64,000 bases of DNA from Bretschneidera sinensis. Taxonomy: Eukaryota > Streptophyta > Magnoliopsida > Brassicales > Akaniaceae. The position numbers were made by a program, and so were the translations under genes. The stretch lies in the NCBI GenBank assembly GCA_023935145.1, contig CM043699.1:72573638-72637637 (forward strand), in the 5' to 3' direction. The notes beneath the pieces are model-generated. The model worked only from the letters and a program-made list of their open reading frames with translations. It did not search any database and was not told the DNA's origin. This document shows positions 1 to 10,741 of this stretch, one piece after another. The number at the start of each line of letters is the position of its first letter. Position 1 is the first letter of the stretch.

Positions 1-168
1 GGTTGGTAAAATGAACCGAACCAGACTTATCTAAAGTGTCTCATTGTGGAAAGTAATTCAGTAGTGCTTCTTAATGTTTACAAAAGATCGTTTAGGAATT
101 ATAAACTAAAATTTTCAAGAATTTCAAAATGCACTTACAATATTATACTTTGTTGATTACAAACTCAA

Positions 169-570
169 TGAACGATTCGAGACATGTCAATCACACGAAT
201 AATAAATAGAAAGAAAATAATAAGACACAATATACTCAGGTTCACCTCAGAGTAGAGCTATGTCCTGCTATAAGTTTCATTATAATTAGTCTTCCAAATA
301 TCTCGTGACAATGTGCGCTTAGTACATAAAGAGTTTTTATAAGCAACTGAAGACGCCCTAATTAGAATTTTTACCCTGCTACAAAACCACAGCTATTCAT
401 GGGCCCAAGCCTAAACTGTCATGCGAAAAACTCAGACCCAAAACGTGTACAGGGCCTGAAATTCTCAGGGACGCTGCCCCTACCCCCCACCTGCTTACTT
501 GGGAATGTGACCCCATGATCGTTGGGGAATCTACAGATCTGGACCCGCGAAGCATGCATCAACTCTAACA
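169..570 (-). repeat. Copia-1 3' LTR
   Basis: It aligns end to end with 4936-5337: same length, starts TGAACGATT and ends TCTAACA on the plus strand. Immediately to its right (571-584) the minus strand reads CCAAGTGGGAAAT, the polypurine tract typical of plant copia elements, directly abutting TGTTAG. The reading frame of the RNase H remnant runs into it. Confidence 0.93.
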
Positions 571-589
571 ATTTCCCACTTGGTAAATA

Positions 590-994
590 CTTCACACACA
601 TGGCAAACTTCTTAGAAATTTGTTTCTTCAAGCCCATCTCAGTAGCACACCACTCAAACTTGGCCAGACTAACCGCCTTAGTCGATAAATCTACGCTGTT
701 CACTATTGTATCAACTTTCTCCAAGATTATCACCTTCTTTTCAATCTTTTCCCTGATGAAGTGATATTGGATATCAATGTACTTCATCTGTGAATGAAAT
801 GCAGGATTCTTTGTTAAGAAGACAACACCTTGATTGTCACATTTCACCTTCACTACTCCTTTTTTAAACCTAAGCTCAGCACACAACCTTTGAAGCCAAA
901 CCGCTTCTTTTCCAGCATAAGTTATGGCTATATACTCTGCTTCTGTGGATGAAAGAGTAACAATACTTTGCCTCTTGCTTATCCAAGTCACCAC
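590..994 (-). pseudogene. Copia-1 RNase H and pol C-terminus
   Basis: The minus-strand frame contains the copia RNase H end: an ISKRQSIVTLSSTEAEY block, then the Asp-containing VKCDNQGVVFLTKNPAFH segment and KYIDIQYHFIREKI. The TEAEY glutamate and the CDN aspartate of the RNase H active site are still visible. The frame continues past the natural end into the LTR only because the stop codon is lost, so residues encoded below about 590 are not genuine pol. It is the 3'-most coding block of Copia-1 and follows the RT remnant to its right. It is not functional because the upstream frames are broken. Confidence 0.88.
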
Positions 995-1110
995 CCACCA
1001 AATAGATTGAACACATATCTGCTTGTAGACTTCATGCTGTCAAAATCTCCTCCCCAATCAGCATCAACTAATTCTATAATTTTTAGATTCTTCTCACCTC
1101 CCAGACCTCC

Positions 1111-2330
1111 TTAACACAATGCAAGCTCTGACGTACCATGAAGATATCTAAGAACTCTCTTGATTGTAATCCAATGCTCTTTCTTGGGATTAGACATATA
1201 TCTGCTCAATACTCCCACTACTTGGGCAATATCTAGTCTTGTACACACCATGACATACATCAAGCTTCCAACTGCACTAGCATAAGGTATGTGCGCCATC
1301 TCTTCAGTTTCTTCCTATGTCTTCAAACACTATTCTGCAGATAACTTGGTTCCTAAAGACATTGGAGTCCCTACCGGCTTACTGTCAGACAAGTTAAATT
1401 TCTTCAACACTTTTTCAATATACTTCTTTTGACATAGCCATAGTTTTCACTTTTCACGATCCCTCTTTATCTGTATGCCCAATATAAAGTTTGTTGGTCC
1501 TAGGTCTTTCATGTCAAACTGCTTTGCCAATGATGCCTTCACAGTGCTAATCATCATCCTGTTATTTCCTATCAACAACATATGATTAATGTATAAGGTT
1601 AAAATGACAAAATCAACCCCCAACCTTTTCACATAGAAGCAGTGATCAGCATAGCTGGAAGTGAACCCAAGCTGAATGGAATATATGTCAAACTTATGGT
1701 ACGACATCCATGGTGACTACTTTAGTCTGTATAAGGAATTCTTCATTTTGCAAACCAATTCTTCCTTGCCTTTGCTTAGAAAGCCTTTAGGCTATTTCAT
1801 GTAAATTTCCTCATCTAAGTCCCCATGAAGGAAATATGTCTTCACATCTAGTTTCTTGACCTCTAGATCATAAGCAGCTGCCATGGATAGGACAAATATG
1901 ATAGACGTCAACTTTGCTACTGGGAAAAATATCTCACCATAGTCAATTCCCTATATTTGTGAGCACCCCTTTGTAACCAATCACACCTTGTACTTCTCTA
2001 CCATTCCATCTGCATTTGTTTTCTTCTTGAAAACTTATTTGCACCTAATTTCCTTCCTATCCTAAGGAAATTTCATAAGACTACAAGTTTCATTCCTGTC
2101 CAGTGCCTGTATCTCCTCTTTCATAGTATTCTCCCACATATTTGCTTCCTCCGAGGTCCTTGCCTCTTTCACTATGCTAGGATCATCACTAGTAATATTT
2201 AAAGCATATAATGAATTGCAAGCACTAGGGGAATAACTGATGGGTGGCCTCCCAACTCGTGTGGATCTCCTCATAACCGCCGTGGTCTTCGTCCCTGAAC
2301 CAGCTTCTGAATCCTTAGCCTCCACATCGG
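1111..2330 (-). pseudogene. Copia-1 reverse transcriptase remnant
   Basis: Three broken minus-strand pieces belong to the copia RT. 2062-2325 holds the RT entry (EEANMWENTMKEEIQALDRNETC). 1447-1707 holds the palm, where the catalytic YVDDM motif of the family reads YINHM, so both aspartates are lost; DMKDLGPTNFILGI follows. 1111-1299 holds PYASAVGSLMYVMVCTRLDI, the connection after the palm. Frames change between pieces and stops intervene. The active-site loss rules out activity. Confidence 0.9.
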
Positions 2331-2439
2331 CAACATGAATATCGTGCTTAGACCCAATTAACTTAGAATCTGAAGTATTTGGTGCAGTCCGTAGGGTAGT
2401 CTCCCACTCTCTATCTCTCGAGCTAAGATCAATCTAAAC

Positions 2440-3278
2440 CTACTTTGGCTGTTCCGATACATCTTGGACAACCACCACATCCCTTTGTGTTTCTCTGAAC
2501 ACAACATCTTTGCTAAAAATTGTACTACTGTTTTCTGGATTCCATAACTTATACCCCTTGACCCCATCCTTGTAACCAATGAAAATACACTTCACTGATT
2601 TGTTGTCAAGTTTGTTCCTCATTTCTTTTGGCACATGCATATAAGTATCACACTCAATCACCCTAACATGAGCCAAACTTGGCTTCCTCCTGAATAGTGC
2701 CTAAAACGGTATCTAATCCTACAAAGCTGATATAGGTGACATATTCTACAGATCACATGTTGTAGCCACTGCCTCTGCCTAAAACTTTGGCTCCAAGCAT
2801 TCACAACTCAATTCTCTCGATTTCTCCATGAGTGATCGATTAACTCTCTTGGCCACCCTATTATGTTGAGGTGTATATAGAGTTATTTTCTGTCTTGCAG
2901 TGCCGCTTGCCACATAGAATTGCTCATACTTGTATGAACAAAATTCTCTTCCATTATCTGTTCTCAACACCTTTATCTTTCTTTCCATACGATTTTCTAT
3001 TAATGCTTTAAATTCACGAAACTTATCAAATGTTTCAGCTTTACTCTAATGAAGTATATCCATGCATACCTTAAAAAATTATCAATGAAAAAGATGTAAT
3101 ACCTTGATTTTAGAAGAGATTGGACCGAAATTGGCCCAAACACATCACTGTGTATCAAATCTAGAATACCCTTCGCCCTTGTGCTAGCGGACTTAAAACT
3201 CACATGGTTCTGCTTGTCATGTAGACAATGCTCACAGAAATCGAATCCTATGAAGCAATTTGGGACTCCCTTCACCAT
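2440..3278 (-). pseudogene. Copia-1 integrase remnant
   Basis: Minus-strand pieces cover the integrase. 3000-3278 has the zinc-binding end CEHCLHDKQNHVSFK and then LDLIHSDVFGPI with the first catalytic Asp. 2779-2988 has TDNGREF with the second catalytic Asp and the PQHNRVAKRVNRSLMEKSREL segment, where the catalytic Glu position appears as Lys. 2440-2676 holds the C-terminal GYKDGVKGYKLWNPE block that is conserved in copia integrases. Frames shift between pieces. Confidence 0.9.
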
Positions 3279-3446
3279 CTACTTTGACGATAAAGTAGAT
3301 AGTCCATTTTCATTGATATGCCCAAGCCTCTGATGCAACAACATAGTCGCCTCATCACTAGTCGCCTCCTCAGAGATAAAACCTCCACTACACTGAATTT
3401 GTATTGTACTTCCTAGCAACTTGTACAACGTATTATACTGAACACT

Positions 3447-3960
3447 TCATGCAATTACTAGCGATCCACGAGTCATCTTGCTTGAGATTTTGTTATAGTT
3501 GAAGTTCACTCCCCTATCCATCATCTTACTGACTGACATTAAGTTCCTACTGAGACCTGGAATATGTATCACACTTGGAAGTGTCCTGATCATCCCATTA
3601 TTCATCTTCAACTTCACCTTCCCACGACCAACAATTTTCACCGGAGATTTTTCTCCCAATAAAATGTTTCCCCCATCAAAGGTTTCATACTCACGAAACC
3701 AGTCCCTGTGAGGTGTCATGTGAAAGGATGCGCTTGTGTCAATTATCCAAACACTTCGATCTGATTAAGCCAAATAGGACGCCATTAGTCACCAGTATTA
3801 TCATCCTGATTCTTGTTCTTGAAGCTGATATCTCACCTATCCGCTTTTTAGGGTTCACACTCTTACTTCTGTAATCCTTCTTCAGATGTCCGACCGTCTT
3901 GCACTTTCAACACTTCAACCTAGGTTTATCCCTACTTTTCAAACTTCCTCTAGACTTGGG
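3447..3960 (-). pseudogene. Copia-1 protease and gag zinc-knuckle region
   Basis: The frame at 3447-3719 reads MTPHRDWFREYETF, followed by VHIPGLSRNLMSVSKM, the copia protease just after its Asp motif. About 170 bases upstream on the minus strand (3880-3920) a CX2CX4H-type zinc knuckle is recognisable but has an in-frame stop inside it. Together these place the gag/protease boundary of Copia-1. The protease DTGA-like triad is not open in the same frame. Confidence 0.8.
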
Positions 3961-4041
3961 TTTATCACCAGACCTCTTATAGTCTCTATCATGGGTTTGC
4001 TCTCTCACAAATAAGACCTCTTTCGACGAGTTCTCTGTACC

Positions 4042-4665
4042 TTACCATCTCATCTCCTTAGATAATAAAGTCACTACCACATTCTCAAATGACAGATCAG
4101 TCGTACCACTACCAATCACAACTATCAAGTTATCCCACGAATCAGGCAGTGAACAGAGCAGTGTAATAGCCTTATCATCATCTGTTGCATCAATATTGAT
4201 AGACAATAATTGACCTACAAAAGTGTTGAGCTCATGTAAATGAGCAGAGAAAGAATCGCCCTCAGCCATCTGAAGGTTGTACAACTTCTTCGACATAAAT
4301 AATTTGTTTACGAGAGATTTATTATGATAAAGGCTTTCCAGCTTCCTCAAGAGTTCTTTCATAATCTTTTCTCTAGAAACATTTATCATGACGGAATCGG
4401 CCAGGCACAGTTGAATCAAACTTCACGCCTTCCAATCGAGCTTCTCCCACTTTGTGATAGCCGTCAAAGATGACACCGAAACCACCACCGACGACACCGC
4501 CTCTGCTGTAGATGCTTCCGTCATGCTCATCATACTCCTCAGCTTCTCATCGAATATCATTGTCCATAGGTCTCGGTCCACGAGTAGATTCTCCATCTTC
4601 AATTTCCATAACTCGAAGCTCTTCCCTTCGAACTTTTCGATTTCAATTTGTGATCCAATCGACAT
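4042..4665 (-). pseudogene. Copia-1 gag N-terminal part
   Basis: Two minus-strand pieces, 4423-4665 and 4042-4419, encode the copia gag (UBN2/DUF4219-type). The first starts MSIGSQIEIEKFEGKSFELW, the usual opening of copia gags in which the FDG/FEG-W segment is conserved. The second includes LESLYHNKSLVNKLFMSKKLYNLQM and ends near LLSKEMRW. A frame change near 4420 separates them. The start is the first ATG downstream of the leader. Gag would form the particle that packages element RNA; this copy is broken. Confidence 0.88.
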
Positions 4666-4695
4666 CTCTGATCGTTAATCCTTGAGCACAAGGCT

Positions 4696-4935
4696 CTGAT
4701 ACCAATTGTCAAGATCGAGCGCCTACCACTGCGCCAAAGGCTATAGTTGATAGTCAGAGTGTAACTCAAATCACTTAAACCGCACAAGAGCATAAGTGCC
4801 ACGTTTCAACTATGACATAACCCTCTCTTGGGCCTCCACCATGGGACAATTACTGTAAACACCTAGCCCTACAATCTCTCCCTTAGTAATTGCACCATTG
4901 GGAGTCGAACTCATGACCTTGGCTCTGATACCAAA
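4696..4935 (-). promoter_or_regulatory. Copia-1 PBS and leader with a second PBS-like copy
   Basis: Directly inside the 5' LTR, minus-strand 4933-4921 reads TGGTATCAGAGCC, complementary to the 3' end of plant initiator-Met tRNA; this is the primer binding site. The same 13-mer recurs just before gag (about 4704-4692 on the minus strand). Between them are a perfect RNA polymerase III A-box (TGGCGCAGTGG, 4736-4726) and a B-box-like GAGTTCGACTCC (4912-4901). The order is PBS, B-like, A, PBS-like, so it is not an intact tRNA gene. Confidence 0.8.
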
Positions 4936-5337
4936 TGAACGATTTGAGACTTGTCAATCACATGAATAATAAAATAAAAGAAAATAATAAGATACGATAT
5001 ACCCATGTTCACCTTAGAAATGGGCTACGTCCTGCCAGAAGTTCCACTATAATCTGCCTCCCAAATTTCTCGTTATAATGTGCGCTCAATACATAGAGAG
5101 TATTTATAAGCTAATTAAGACGTTCTAATTAGTGTTTCCGCCCAGCTACAAAACCACAGCTATTCATGGCCCAGGCCCAAACCGTCAAGTAAAAAACTTA
5201 GACCCGAAACGTGTACATAGCCTGAAATTCTAGGGGGTGCTACCTCCTACCCCCTGCATGCTCACTGGAGAGTGGGATCTATTGTCATTGGGAGTTCTAC
5301 AGATCTGGACCAGAAAAAGTATACACAAACTCAAACA
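4936..5337 (-). repeat. Copia-1 5' LTR
   Basis: This is the partner of 169-570, also 402 bp, flanked on its left by the PBS. On the minus strand it starts TGTTTGAG and has a TATA-like box (CTTATAAATA, near 5102-5111) about 170 bases before the PBS end, so transcription would run leftward. Many substitutions against the other LTR indicate old age. Confidence 0.92.
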
Positions 5338-6396
5338 CTCATTCCAAAGAGATTGTTTTCCAAATCGGAGGTGCATAAAAGAAATGATCCCATAATTTGG
5401 TATTAGTAATGTTTGTGTTTTCTATGGGTTGTGAGTATTTTTTGGATAGTTTGTTGGGAAAGCGTAGGATATTGAATCCTACTTTTTTGGGTTTGAGTTT
5501 GAAATAGATTTCTCTTTGGCGTTTCTTGTTTACTCAAGTTCTTCTTCTTGAGCTCTATCTTATTAAGCTCTCTTGTTAGCTGTTGAAAAGAAAAATATCA
5601 ACATTTTTAGCTTTCATTAGCTATAACTGCAACAAATCCAATTTACTGAAATCATGGGATAGCCTGACATAATGACATCTACTTATCTTAAAAGAATGTC
5701 TTTGCTTTTCTCTTCATCAACTTGGAAAATTTGAAACAGGAACAATAAGATCTAATTAGCAGTATTAATAAAAAAATAAAAATAAAAGACAAGACAAGAT
5801 ATGGATTATAGAAAATGGTTTGAAAAGCTTGAAGCTAGTGAGTAATTTCACTTCAACTATCAACAAAAATGCCTCTGATTTTGCAAGTCTAAAAAGTTGA
5901 CATATTATTAGTGAGCAATTTCATTTATTTATTGTCAGTGGTTCTATTCGTATGGATCATTCATCATTTTTCAATTCATATATAATAAAACCATACAAGG
6001 AAATCAATTTTTTTTTTTAAATATGTACATAAATGGCGGAACTTCTCTTGATCAACAGTAAAAATATTAATTGCCAAATAATTCTTCAAAAAATAGATTA
6101 TGCCTTTTCAAGTCACCTTTCTATTTGTTAAAAATCAATCTAATTATTAATAAGCTACTTCCTTACTAGCTAGCTACCTATTTTATGTTATCAAATGCTC
6201 CTACAGGATAACGGAACAACAAAAATATTGAGAAGGAAACAAATTGATAAGAGTCTTTGATGATGCAGTGTATATTTTCTTTGGCCAAGTCGAGTAGGAG
6301 GAGCATTCAATATATATTTTTGAGTCCCTCTTCACAAAATGAACCAATTTTTTTATTTTTTTTTAAATCAAGACAGAGCTTGAATAGGAGTTGGAG

Positions 6397-6442
<46 letters not shown>

Positions 6443-6740
6443 TATTAATTTTTTTGTGGTTAATTCTATTTTTGGTACCACGGGATGCAAGTTCATTAAT
6501 TAACCAACTACAATTTAAGATTCATAATTAAATAGCCTTGTGATGAAAAAATTTAATTTGAAACAAAGTTTTCACCATGCATAAAAAATACGTGATTCAT
6601 TGATTCGTGTTCTCATGGTTGGCAAGCAAATATAAATAATTAGACAAATCCGAATGACAATTCAATTTTGCACAAACAACAAAAGTTGCATCTCACATAA
6701 AGCATCGGGGAAGATCAAACTCTCCTTATACACAATTGTG
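5338..6740. other. Gene-free part of duplication unit 1
   Basis: It is AT-rich and non-coding, without recognisable protein similarity on either strand. It holds an alternating TA tract (next entry) and short poly-T runs. The same sequence with small indels is found at about 15906-17300 in unit 2. It lies downstream (3') of the F-box remnant. Confidence 0.7.
6398..6440. repeat. (TA)n microsatellite
   Basis: This is an uninterrupted alternating TA run of just over 20 dinucleotides. The equivalent position in unit 2 (about 16970-16990) has a much shorter run, showing repeat-length change since the duplication. Confidence 0.95.
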
Positions 6741-7285
6741 TCAGACACCAGAGGGTTTGGGATTATCATTAAGGATCATAGTCACAAGTCTTTTTTCTCC
6801 ATATTTAGACCATAAGAATTCTACTCCATTATTTATTGATATAATCCAACAACTTTTATTGAAGCATAATGGCTTCAAGTAACGACCATATTTAACTTGA
6901 TCATCAGTCCCAACTGTCATCAATTTAGTCCAAGACTCGACAGAACCATATTCCCTCATCACCAATATCACAACCTCAAGTTCAGCACCACTACAAGCCA
7001 AGTAAAGGCACCCTCCAAGAACCCCCCAAAGTATTGAAATCGATGAGCTCATCCTCGTCGGGCGCTGGTAAAATTAAAAATACATTTTTCATTAAATCCT
7101 AGGCAAAGATCACGTCCATCTTACCTTGGTCAGTTGACAAGTTTACAAACCAATGGAGTGTTCCATTCAAAAGGATCCAAGATCATAGGCTAGTACAACA
7201 AACTTCATCGTAGGTGCATATGATATTTGGAATCGTTCACCAAGAGTTTGTTTTCAATGAGTAAACTTCCACTTCGACTTGCCAT
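6741..7285 (-). pseudogene. F-box protein pseudogene, FBA domain (copy 1)
   Basis: The minus strand encodes the F-box-associated type-1 domain of plant F-box/kelch-like proteins: VEVYSLKTNSW at the right end, then LLNGTLHWFV, LGGCLYLACS, VMREYGSVESWTKLMTVG and PLCFNKS, ending NDNPKPSGV followed by a stop. In the family this region binds the substrate for an SCF ubiquitin ligase. In-frame stops occur upstream of 7060, and an extra base in a C run (7021-7028) relative to copy 2 shifts the frame. The N-terminal F-box itself is absent, and the right side is cut by Athila-1. No start codon or promoter can be assigned. Copy 2 is at 17308-17846. Confidence 0.85.
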
Positions 7286-7547
7286 TATATCGACAATTCT
7301 CGCGAACTTGATCCATGCCACCTGCACTGAATGGAATAGAAAAAGTTTAATTTTAGGCTACTCATCAATTTGCCTATGACTTCTGATGAGTCTAAAATAT
7401 TGCATATTTTAGACCCTTAACTTATATTTGTTATGCTCTTAGTTAGTAGTATTTTACTTTATTTTACATTTTTCTTGTGTTTTGTGTATTTTTACATGTC
7501 TGTGGAGAAAGTGCAACATTTCAGAATATTTGAAGCTTCTGGAGACA

Positions 7548-7760
7548 TTGCGCTCGATCGCACAGATATGCGATCGAGTGCACCTGCGCTCGAGCGCACC
7601 TGCCTATGATCGAGCGCAAGGTCATCAATCCTACATCGAAATGTTTGCAGAGCATCGCACCAGCGCGATCGAGCGCACCAGACATGCGATCGAGCGCACC
7701 GGACACGCGATCGAGCGCACATGCGATCGATCGCACCATTCTGCGATCGAGCGCACACGG
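7548..7760. repeat. CG-rich palindromic array in Athila-1 U3
   Basis: The motif GCGATCGAGCGCAC and close variants, in both orientations, recurs about eight times. The core CGATCG is itself palindromic. It ends about 50 bases before the TATA box. The copy in the other LTR (13564-13790) has one more 16-base unit, so the array changes length. CpG is dense here although the surroundings are AT-rich. Confidence 0.92.
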
Positions 7761-7810
7761 GCCTGTATCCCACATCGTTTCTGCAACCTGTTTTACTCCG
7801 GGTCTCCCCC

Positions 7811-7818
7811 TATATAAA
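7811..7818 (+). promoter_or_regulatory. TATA box of Athila-1 5' LTR
   Basis: TATATAAA sits after a C-rich stretch and about 820 bases before the PBS. The same sequence in the 3' LTR is at about 13841-13848. Transcription of the element would start roughly 30 bases downstream. Confidence 0.75.
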
Positions 7819-8638
7819 CACCATTTGGCTTCATAATCCAATGTACAATTCCTGAGCCACTTTGGTGTTTACCGGTGGACGTCCGCTAGCATTCTGGTGG
7901 ATCCCGAAGGCATTGCTACCACGAGGGGAAGCACCGCCCGTCAGCGAGTGGAATTTCTCCCATGTAAAGTTTTTTATTTATTTCTTTATATTAAGTTGTT
8001 TTAGTTTAAATGTTTAGCACTTGTTATTATAGTTTTATAGTTATGAGTGGCTAGACTCTTCAGCTAAGGTTGAAGATGAAGCCCCGCCGTTGTTTGGCGT
8101 AGTAGTTCAGATTTGCTTGTACAAATCTGACAATTTTTAGTATAAATGTTCTGTCAATTATTTGAGTTAATCTTATAATTGATTGAGTTTAAATTGTCTG
8201 TTGGATTTTCTTTGTGTTTCATCTGATGGATACATTGAATGCTTTTCGATTAAATTGGATTCCCTTTGTGATTTGTTAAGAGCGGATACATCGGGTGCTT
8301 TTGGTTTAGTTGGGATATTCTTTGTTTTTTGTCTTATAGTTGGATTCATTGAATGTTTTGATAGGCTATATTTTTAGAACATGTATGCTTAACTTCGGTG
8401 GGGTGGATTCGGAAACCTTAGTGTTTTTAATTATTAGTTTTTAAAATCAACTTAGTTTAGTTTTAATTTATTTTGCAATATCATTTGAAATTCGGAACTA
8501 GGTTAAGATAGAGTTAATTTAGATTAAAAATATATTTTCACAACACAATTCCCTGTGGATTCGACCTCGCACTTGCACAACGCTATACTGCAAAGGACTC
8601 GTGCGCTTGCGATTAATTTAAAACTCACAACAAGTTTT

Positions 8639-8656
8639 TGGCGCCGTTGCCGGGGA
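8639..8656 (+). promoter_or_regulatory. Athila-1 primer binding site (Asp tRNA)
   Basis: TGGCGCCGTTGCCGGGGA begins six bases after the LTR end and is complementary to the 3' end of plant Asp tRNA, the usual primer of several Athila/Tat elements. A poly-T and A-rich leader of about 180 bases follows before gag. Confidence 0.88.
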
Positions 8657-8836
8657 ATTGTTTTGTTTGTGAAAATTTTTGGTCTGAATTGATTTTATTT
8701 TTCTACTAGTTAGTTATCAATTTAAAAAAATAAAAAAATAAAAAATAATTTTTTTTTTTTTTTTTAAGTTGTGTGTTTGTTTAAATTCTGCAAGTTTCTG
8801 CTGGTTAGTTTACTTTAGGTTTTTTTTAGTTGGTGT

Positions 8837-10741
8837 ATGCTTGGTCGGAGATCCTTGGACTTAGATTTGATACATTTAGATCCCGACTTAGAAAGAACTC
8901 TTAGGAGACAGAAAAGAGCGCTAGTTGAGAGAGAGACTGTTGAGATGGCAGAGAATTATAGGAATGCAAATCATCCTGAACATGTAGAGCAACTTAGAGC
9001 TTGGAACGTGGACTCCACTACATCCCTGAGGGACTTGTTCGCACCCATTGCGACTAACTCATCCTCTTGCATAGTGTTGCCACCGACCAATGCCACCCAC
9101 TTTGACTTGAAGCCACATGTCATCCAACTCTTACCCTCATTCTATGGCTTAGATCTTGAAAATCCTTATAGCCATGTGAAGAAGTTCAAAGACATTTGTG
9201 CCATATTCAAATTCCAGAACTTCTCTGAAGAATCAGTCCATCTTCGACTCTTCCCTTTTTCTCTTCACGATAGAGCTAGGGCGTGGTTGGATTCCAACAC
9301 GCCCGGGTCTATTACATCTTGGGAAAACCTGCTTAGCAAATTTTATCATAAGTTTTTCCCAATGTCTAGAGTGAATGAGTGCCGAAAGGAGATCAGCTCT
9401 TTCACTCAGGATGAGGATGAAAAATTTTCTGAGGGTTGGGAGCGCTTTAAAGAGTTATTGATCAGATGCCCTCCACATGGATATGAGAAGTGGAGACTCG
9501 TTCAATTCTTCTACCAAGGGTTGACTCAACCCAACCGTAGCATGATCGAGTCTATGAATGGGGGGGCATTCTTGAGTCTGACAGGAGACGAAGCATATAT
9601 AGCGTTGGACAAGTTGTCCGACAACTCGCAGCAGTGGGATTTTTCAAGCTGTCGAGATAAGTCCATTCGTGCTCCTAAGAGGGGAGGCATCTATGAGGTC
9701 AGAGAGGACGCTGATTTGAGGATAAAGTTAGATGCCCTCACTAAAAAGATTGACGCTCTCACTGTGAGCCAATCCATCAATACTGCCAACACATTCAATG
9801 TTGAAAGCTGTTCCATCTGTGCTAGTCCCATGCATCTAGCACAGAATTGCCCATCAATGCCGACTTGTGCCGAGTATCCTCTGGAACAAGTAAATGCTTT
9901 CAATGACTTTCGAAGGCAGTCAAATGGATCGTACTCCGAGACGTACAATCCAGGGTGGCGGAACCACCCAAATTTTTCATGGAGGCAGAACCAACCGATG
10001 AATCAGGGAGGAGCCCCCTATCATGCTCAAAATCAATATCCTCCCGGATTTGCCCCACAAATTCCTAATCATGGTCGTTCTGCCCATCCAGCACCTTCAC
10101 CTGCTTACCATGCACCCACTCAAACACCAGCGCCAGTTTCACAGTCGCTAGAGGACACCCTTAAGGAGTTCATGAAGGAGACTAGCCAAAATATGAGTGA
10201 TGTGAGGAGTGCAACAGTGGTAAACACCCAAGCAATTGCCAAGCTGGAGAGTCAAATAGGGCAAATTGCAAGTCACTTGGGTGAGAGAGAGAAGGGGAAG
10301 TTCCCCAGTCAGCCTGTGCAAAACCCAAAAGGACAATTTATGGTTGAGAGTTCATCAACTCCTATGCACGGGGCGAAACAAGTACAGTCGATTGTCACAC
10401 TGAGGTCTGGGAGACAAGTGGACAATCGAGTGGAAGAGAGCCCTGCTATGCAGCAAGGGCAAAGGAGTGGCAACACAGAGAAGAGAGATGCTGAGCCATC
10501 TATAGCCACACCTACTGAGAAAGACCCTCCTAGGTCGTTTATACCTAGAGCGCCCTACCCCGAGAGATTACAGGCGCCCAAGAAAGGAGGGAAGTATGAG
10601 GAAATTCTGGAGGTATTCAAGCAAGTCCAAATCAATATCCTATTTTTGGATGCCATCCATCAAATGCCATCATATGCCAAGTTTCTAAAGGACTTGGTCA
10701 CTATCAAAAGGAGGACAAATGTCCCAAAAAGGCATTTTTGA
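8837..10741 (+). CDS. gag: Athila-1 gag polyprotein
   Basis: This is an open frame of 634 codons. Residues about 90-250 form the Retrotrans_gag capsid domain (LLPSFYGLDLENPYSHVKKF, LRLFPFSLHDRARAWL, LIRCPPHGYEKW). A CX2CX4HX4C zinc knuckle lies at residues 325-338 (C325, C328, H333, C338). A Pro/Gln-rich stretch follows, and the end (TLRSGR, then PFIPR-like PRSFIPRAPYPERL) is characteristic of Athila gags. It is full-length and uninterrupted. It ends at a TGA that overlaps the protease frame by a few bases; the offset is one base and falls at a C CCA AAA heptamer (10723-10729). Gag would form the particle and bind RNA. Confidence 0.93.
   Translation: MLGRRSLDLDLIHLDPDLERTLRRQKRALVERETVEMAENYRNANHPEHVEQLRAWNVDSTTSLRDLFAPIATNSSSCIVLPPTNATHFDLKPHVIQLLPSFYGLDLENPYSHVKKFKDICAIFKFQNFSEESVHLRLFPFSLHDRARAWLDSNTPGSITSWENLLSKFYHKFFPMSRVNECRKEISSFTQDEDEKFSEGWERFKELLIRCPPHGYEKWRLVQFFYQGLTQPNRSMIESMNGGAFLSLTGDEAYIALDKLSDNSQQWDFSSCRDKSIRAPKRGGIYEVREDADLRIKLDALTKKIDALTVSQSINTANTFNVESCSICASPMHLAQNCPSMPTCAEYPLEQVNAFNDFRRQSNGSYSETYNPGWRNHPNFSWRQNQPMNQGGAPYHAQNQYPPGFAPQIPNHGRSAHPAPSPAYHAPTQTPAPVSQSLEDTLKEFMKETSQNMSDVRSATVVNTQAIAKLESQIGQIASHLGEREKGKFPSQPVQNPKGQFMVESSSTPMHGAKQVQSIVTLRSGRQVDNRVEESPAMQQGQRSGNTEKRDAEPSIATPTEKDPPRSFIPRAPYPERLQAPKKGGKYEEILEVFKQVQINILFLDAIHQMPSYAKFLKDLVTIKRRTNVPKRHF

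Larger units (their letters stand above)
169..5337 (-). mobile_element. Copia-1: decayed Ty1/copia LTR retrotransposon
   Basis: This is a complete element, 5169 bp, in minus orientation. Two 402-bp LTRs (TG...CA) enclose, in minus order, a PBS matching initiator-Met tRNA, gag, protease, integrase, RT and RNase H, then a purine-rich tract. Gag-protease-integrase-RT is the Ty1/copia order. The flanks CTCAA (164-168) and CTCAT (5338-5342) are a plausible 5-bp target duplication with one change; the empty site in unit 2 (near 15905) reads ACTCATTCC. The LTRs differ at many positions (about one in seven over their first 84 bases, by eye), and all reading frames are broken, so this is an old, inactive copy. 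Confidence 0.93.
1..7383. repeat. Unit 1 of a 3.3-kb tandem duplication (right two thirds), interrupted by Copia-1
   Basis: Positions 1-168 plus 5338-7383 read continuously as one copy of a sequence seen again from about 15766 to 17956, and in part at 19058-19360. Landmarks shared by the copies are the opening GGTTGGTAAAA stretch, the phrase around 5380-5420 on an ATTTGGTATTAGTAATG motif, and the F-box remnant. The copy is cut at 168/5338 by Copia-1 and its right edge is cut at 7383 by Athila-1; unit 2 shows the uninterrupted sequence at both sites. The left part of the unit lies outside the window. The duplication is old enough for many substitutions and small indels. Confidence 0.85.
7384..8632 (+). 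repeat. Athila-1 5' LTR
   Basis: It matches 13398-14662. It begins TGATGAGTC and ends CTCACAACA. It holds a CG-rich palindromic array (7548-7760), a TATA box (TATATAAA, 7811-7818), and a U5 end with CCCTGTGGATTCGACCTCGC, a sequence common in Athila/Tat LTRs. The open frames within it, such as 7482-7817 and 8183-8377, are translations of LTR sequence and not genes. Confidence 0.96.

Noticed and set aside
4692..4935. Intact tRNA gene in the Copia-1 leader
   Set aside because: A and B boxes are in the wrong order for a tRNA and no cloverleaf with paired acceptor stem can be drawn.
7482..7841. Overlapping open frames on both strands in the Athila-1 LTR (and 13447-13871)
   Set aside because: They are translations of the CG-rich array; several frames stay open because the motif lacks stop codons, not because a protein is encoded.
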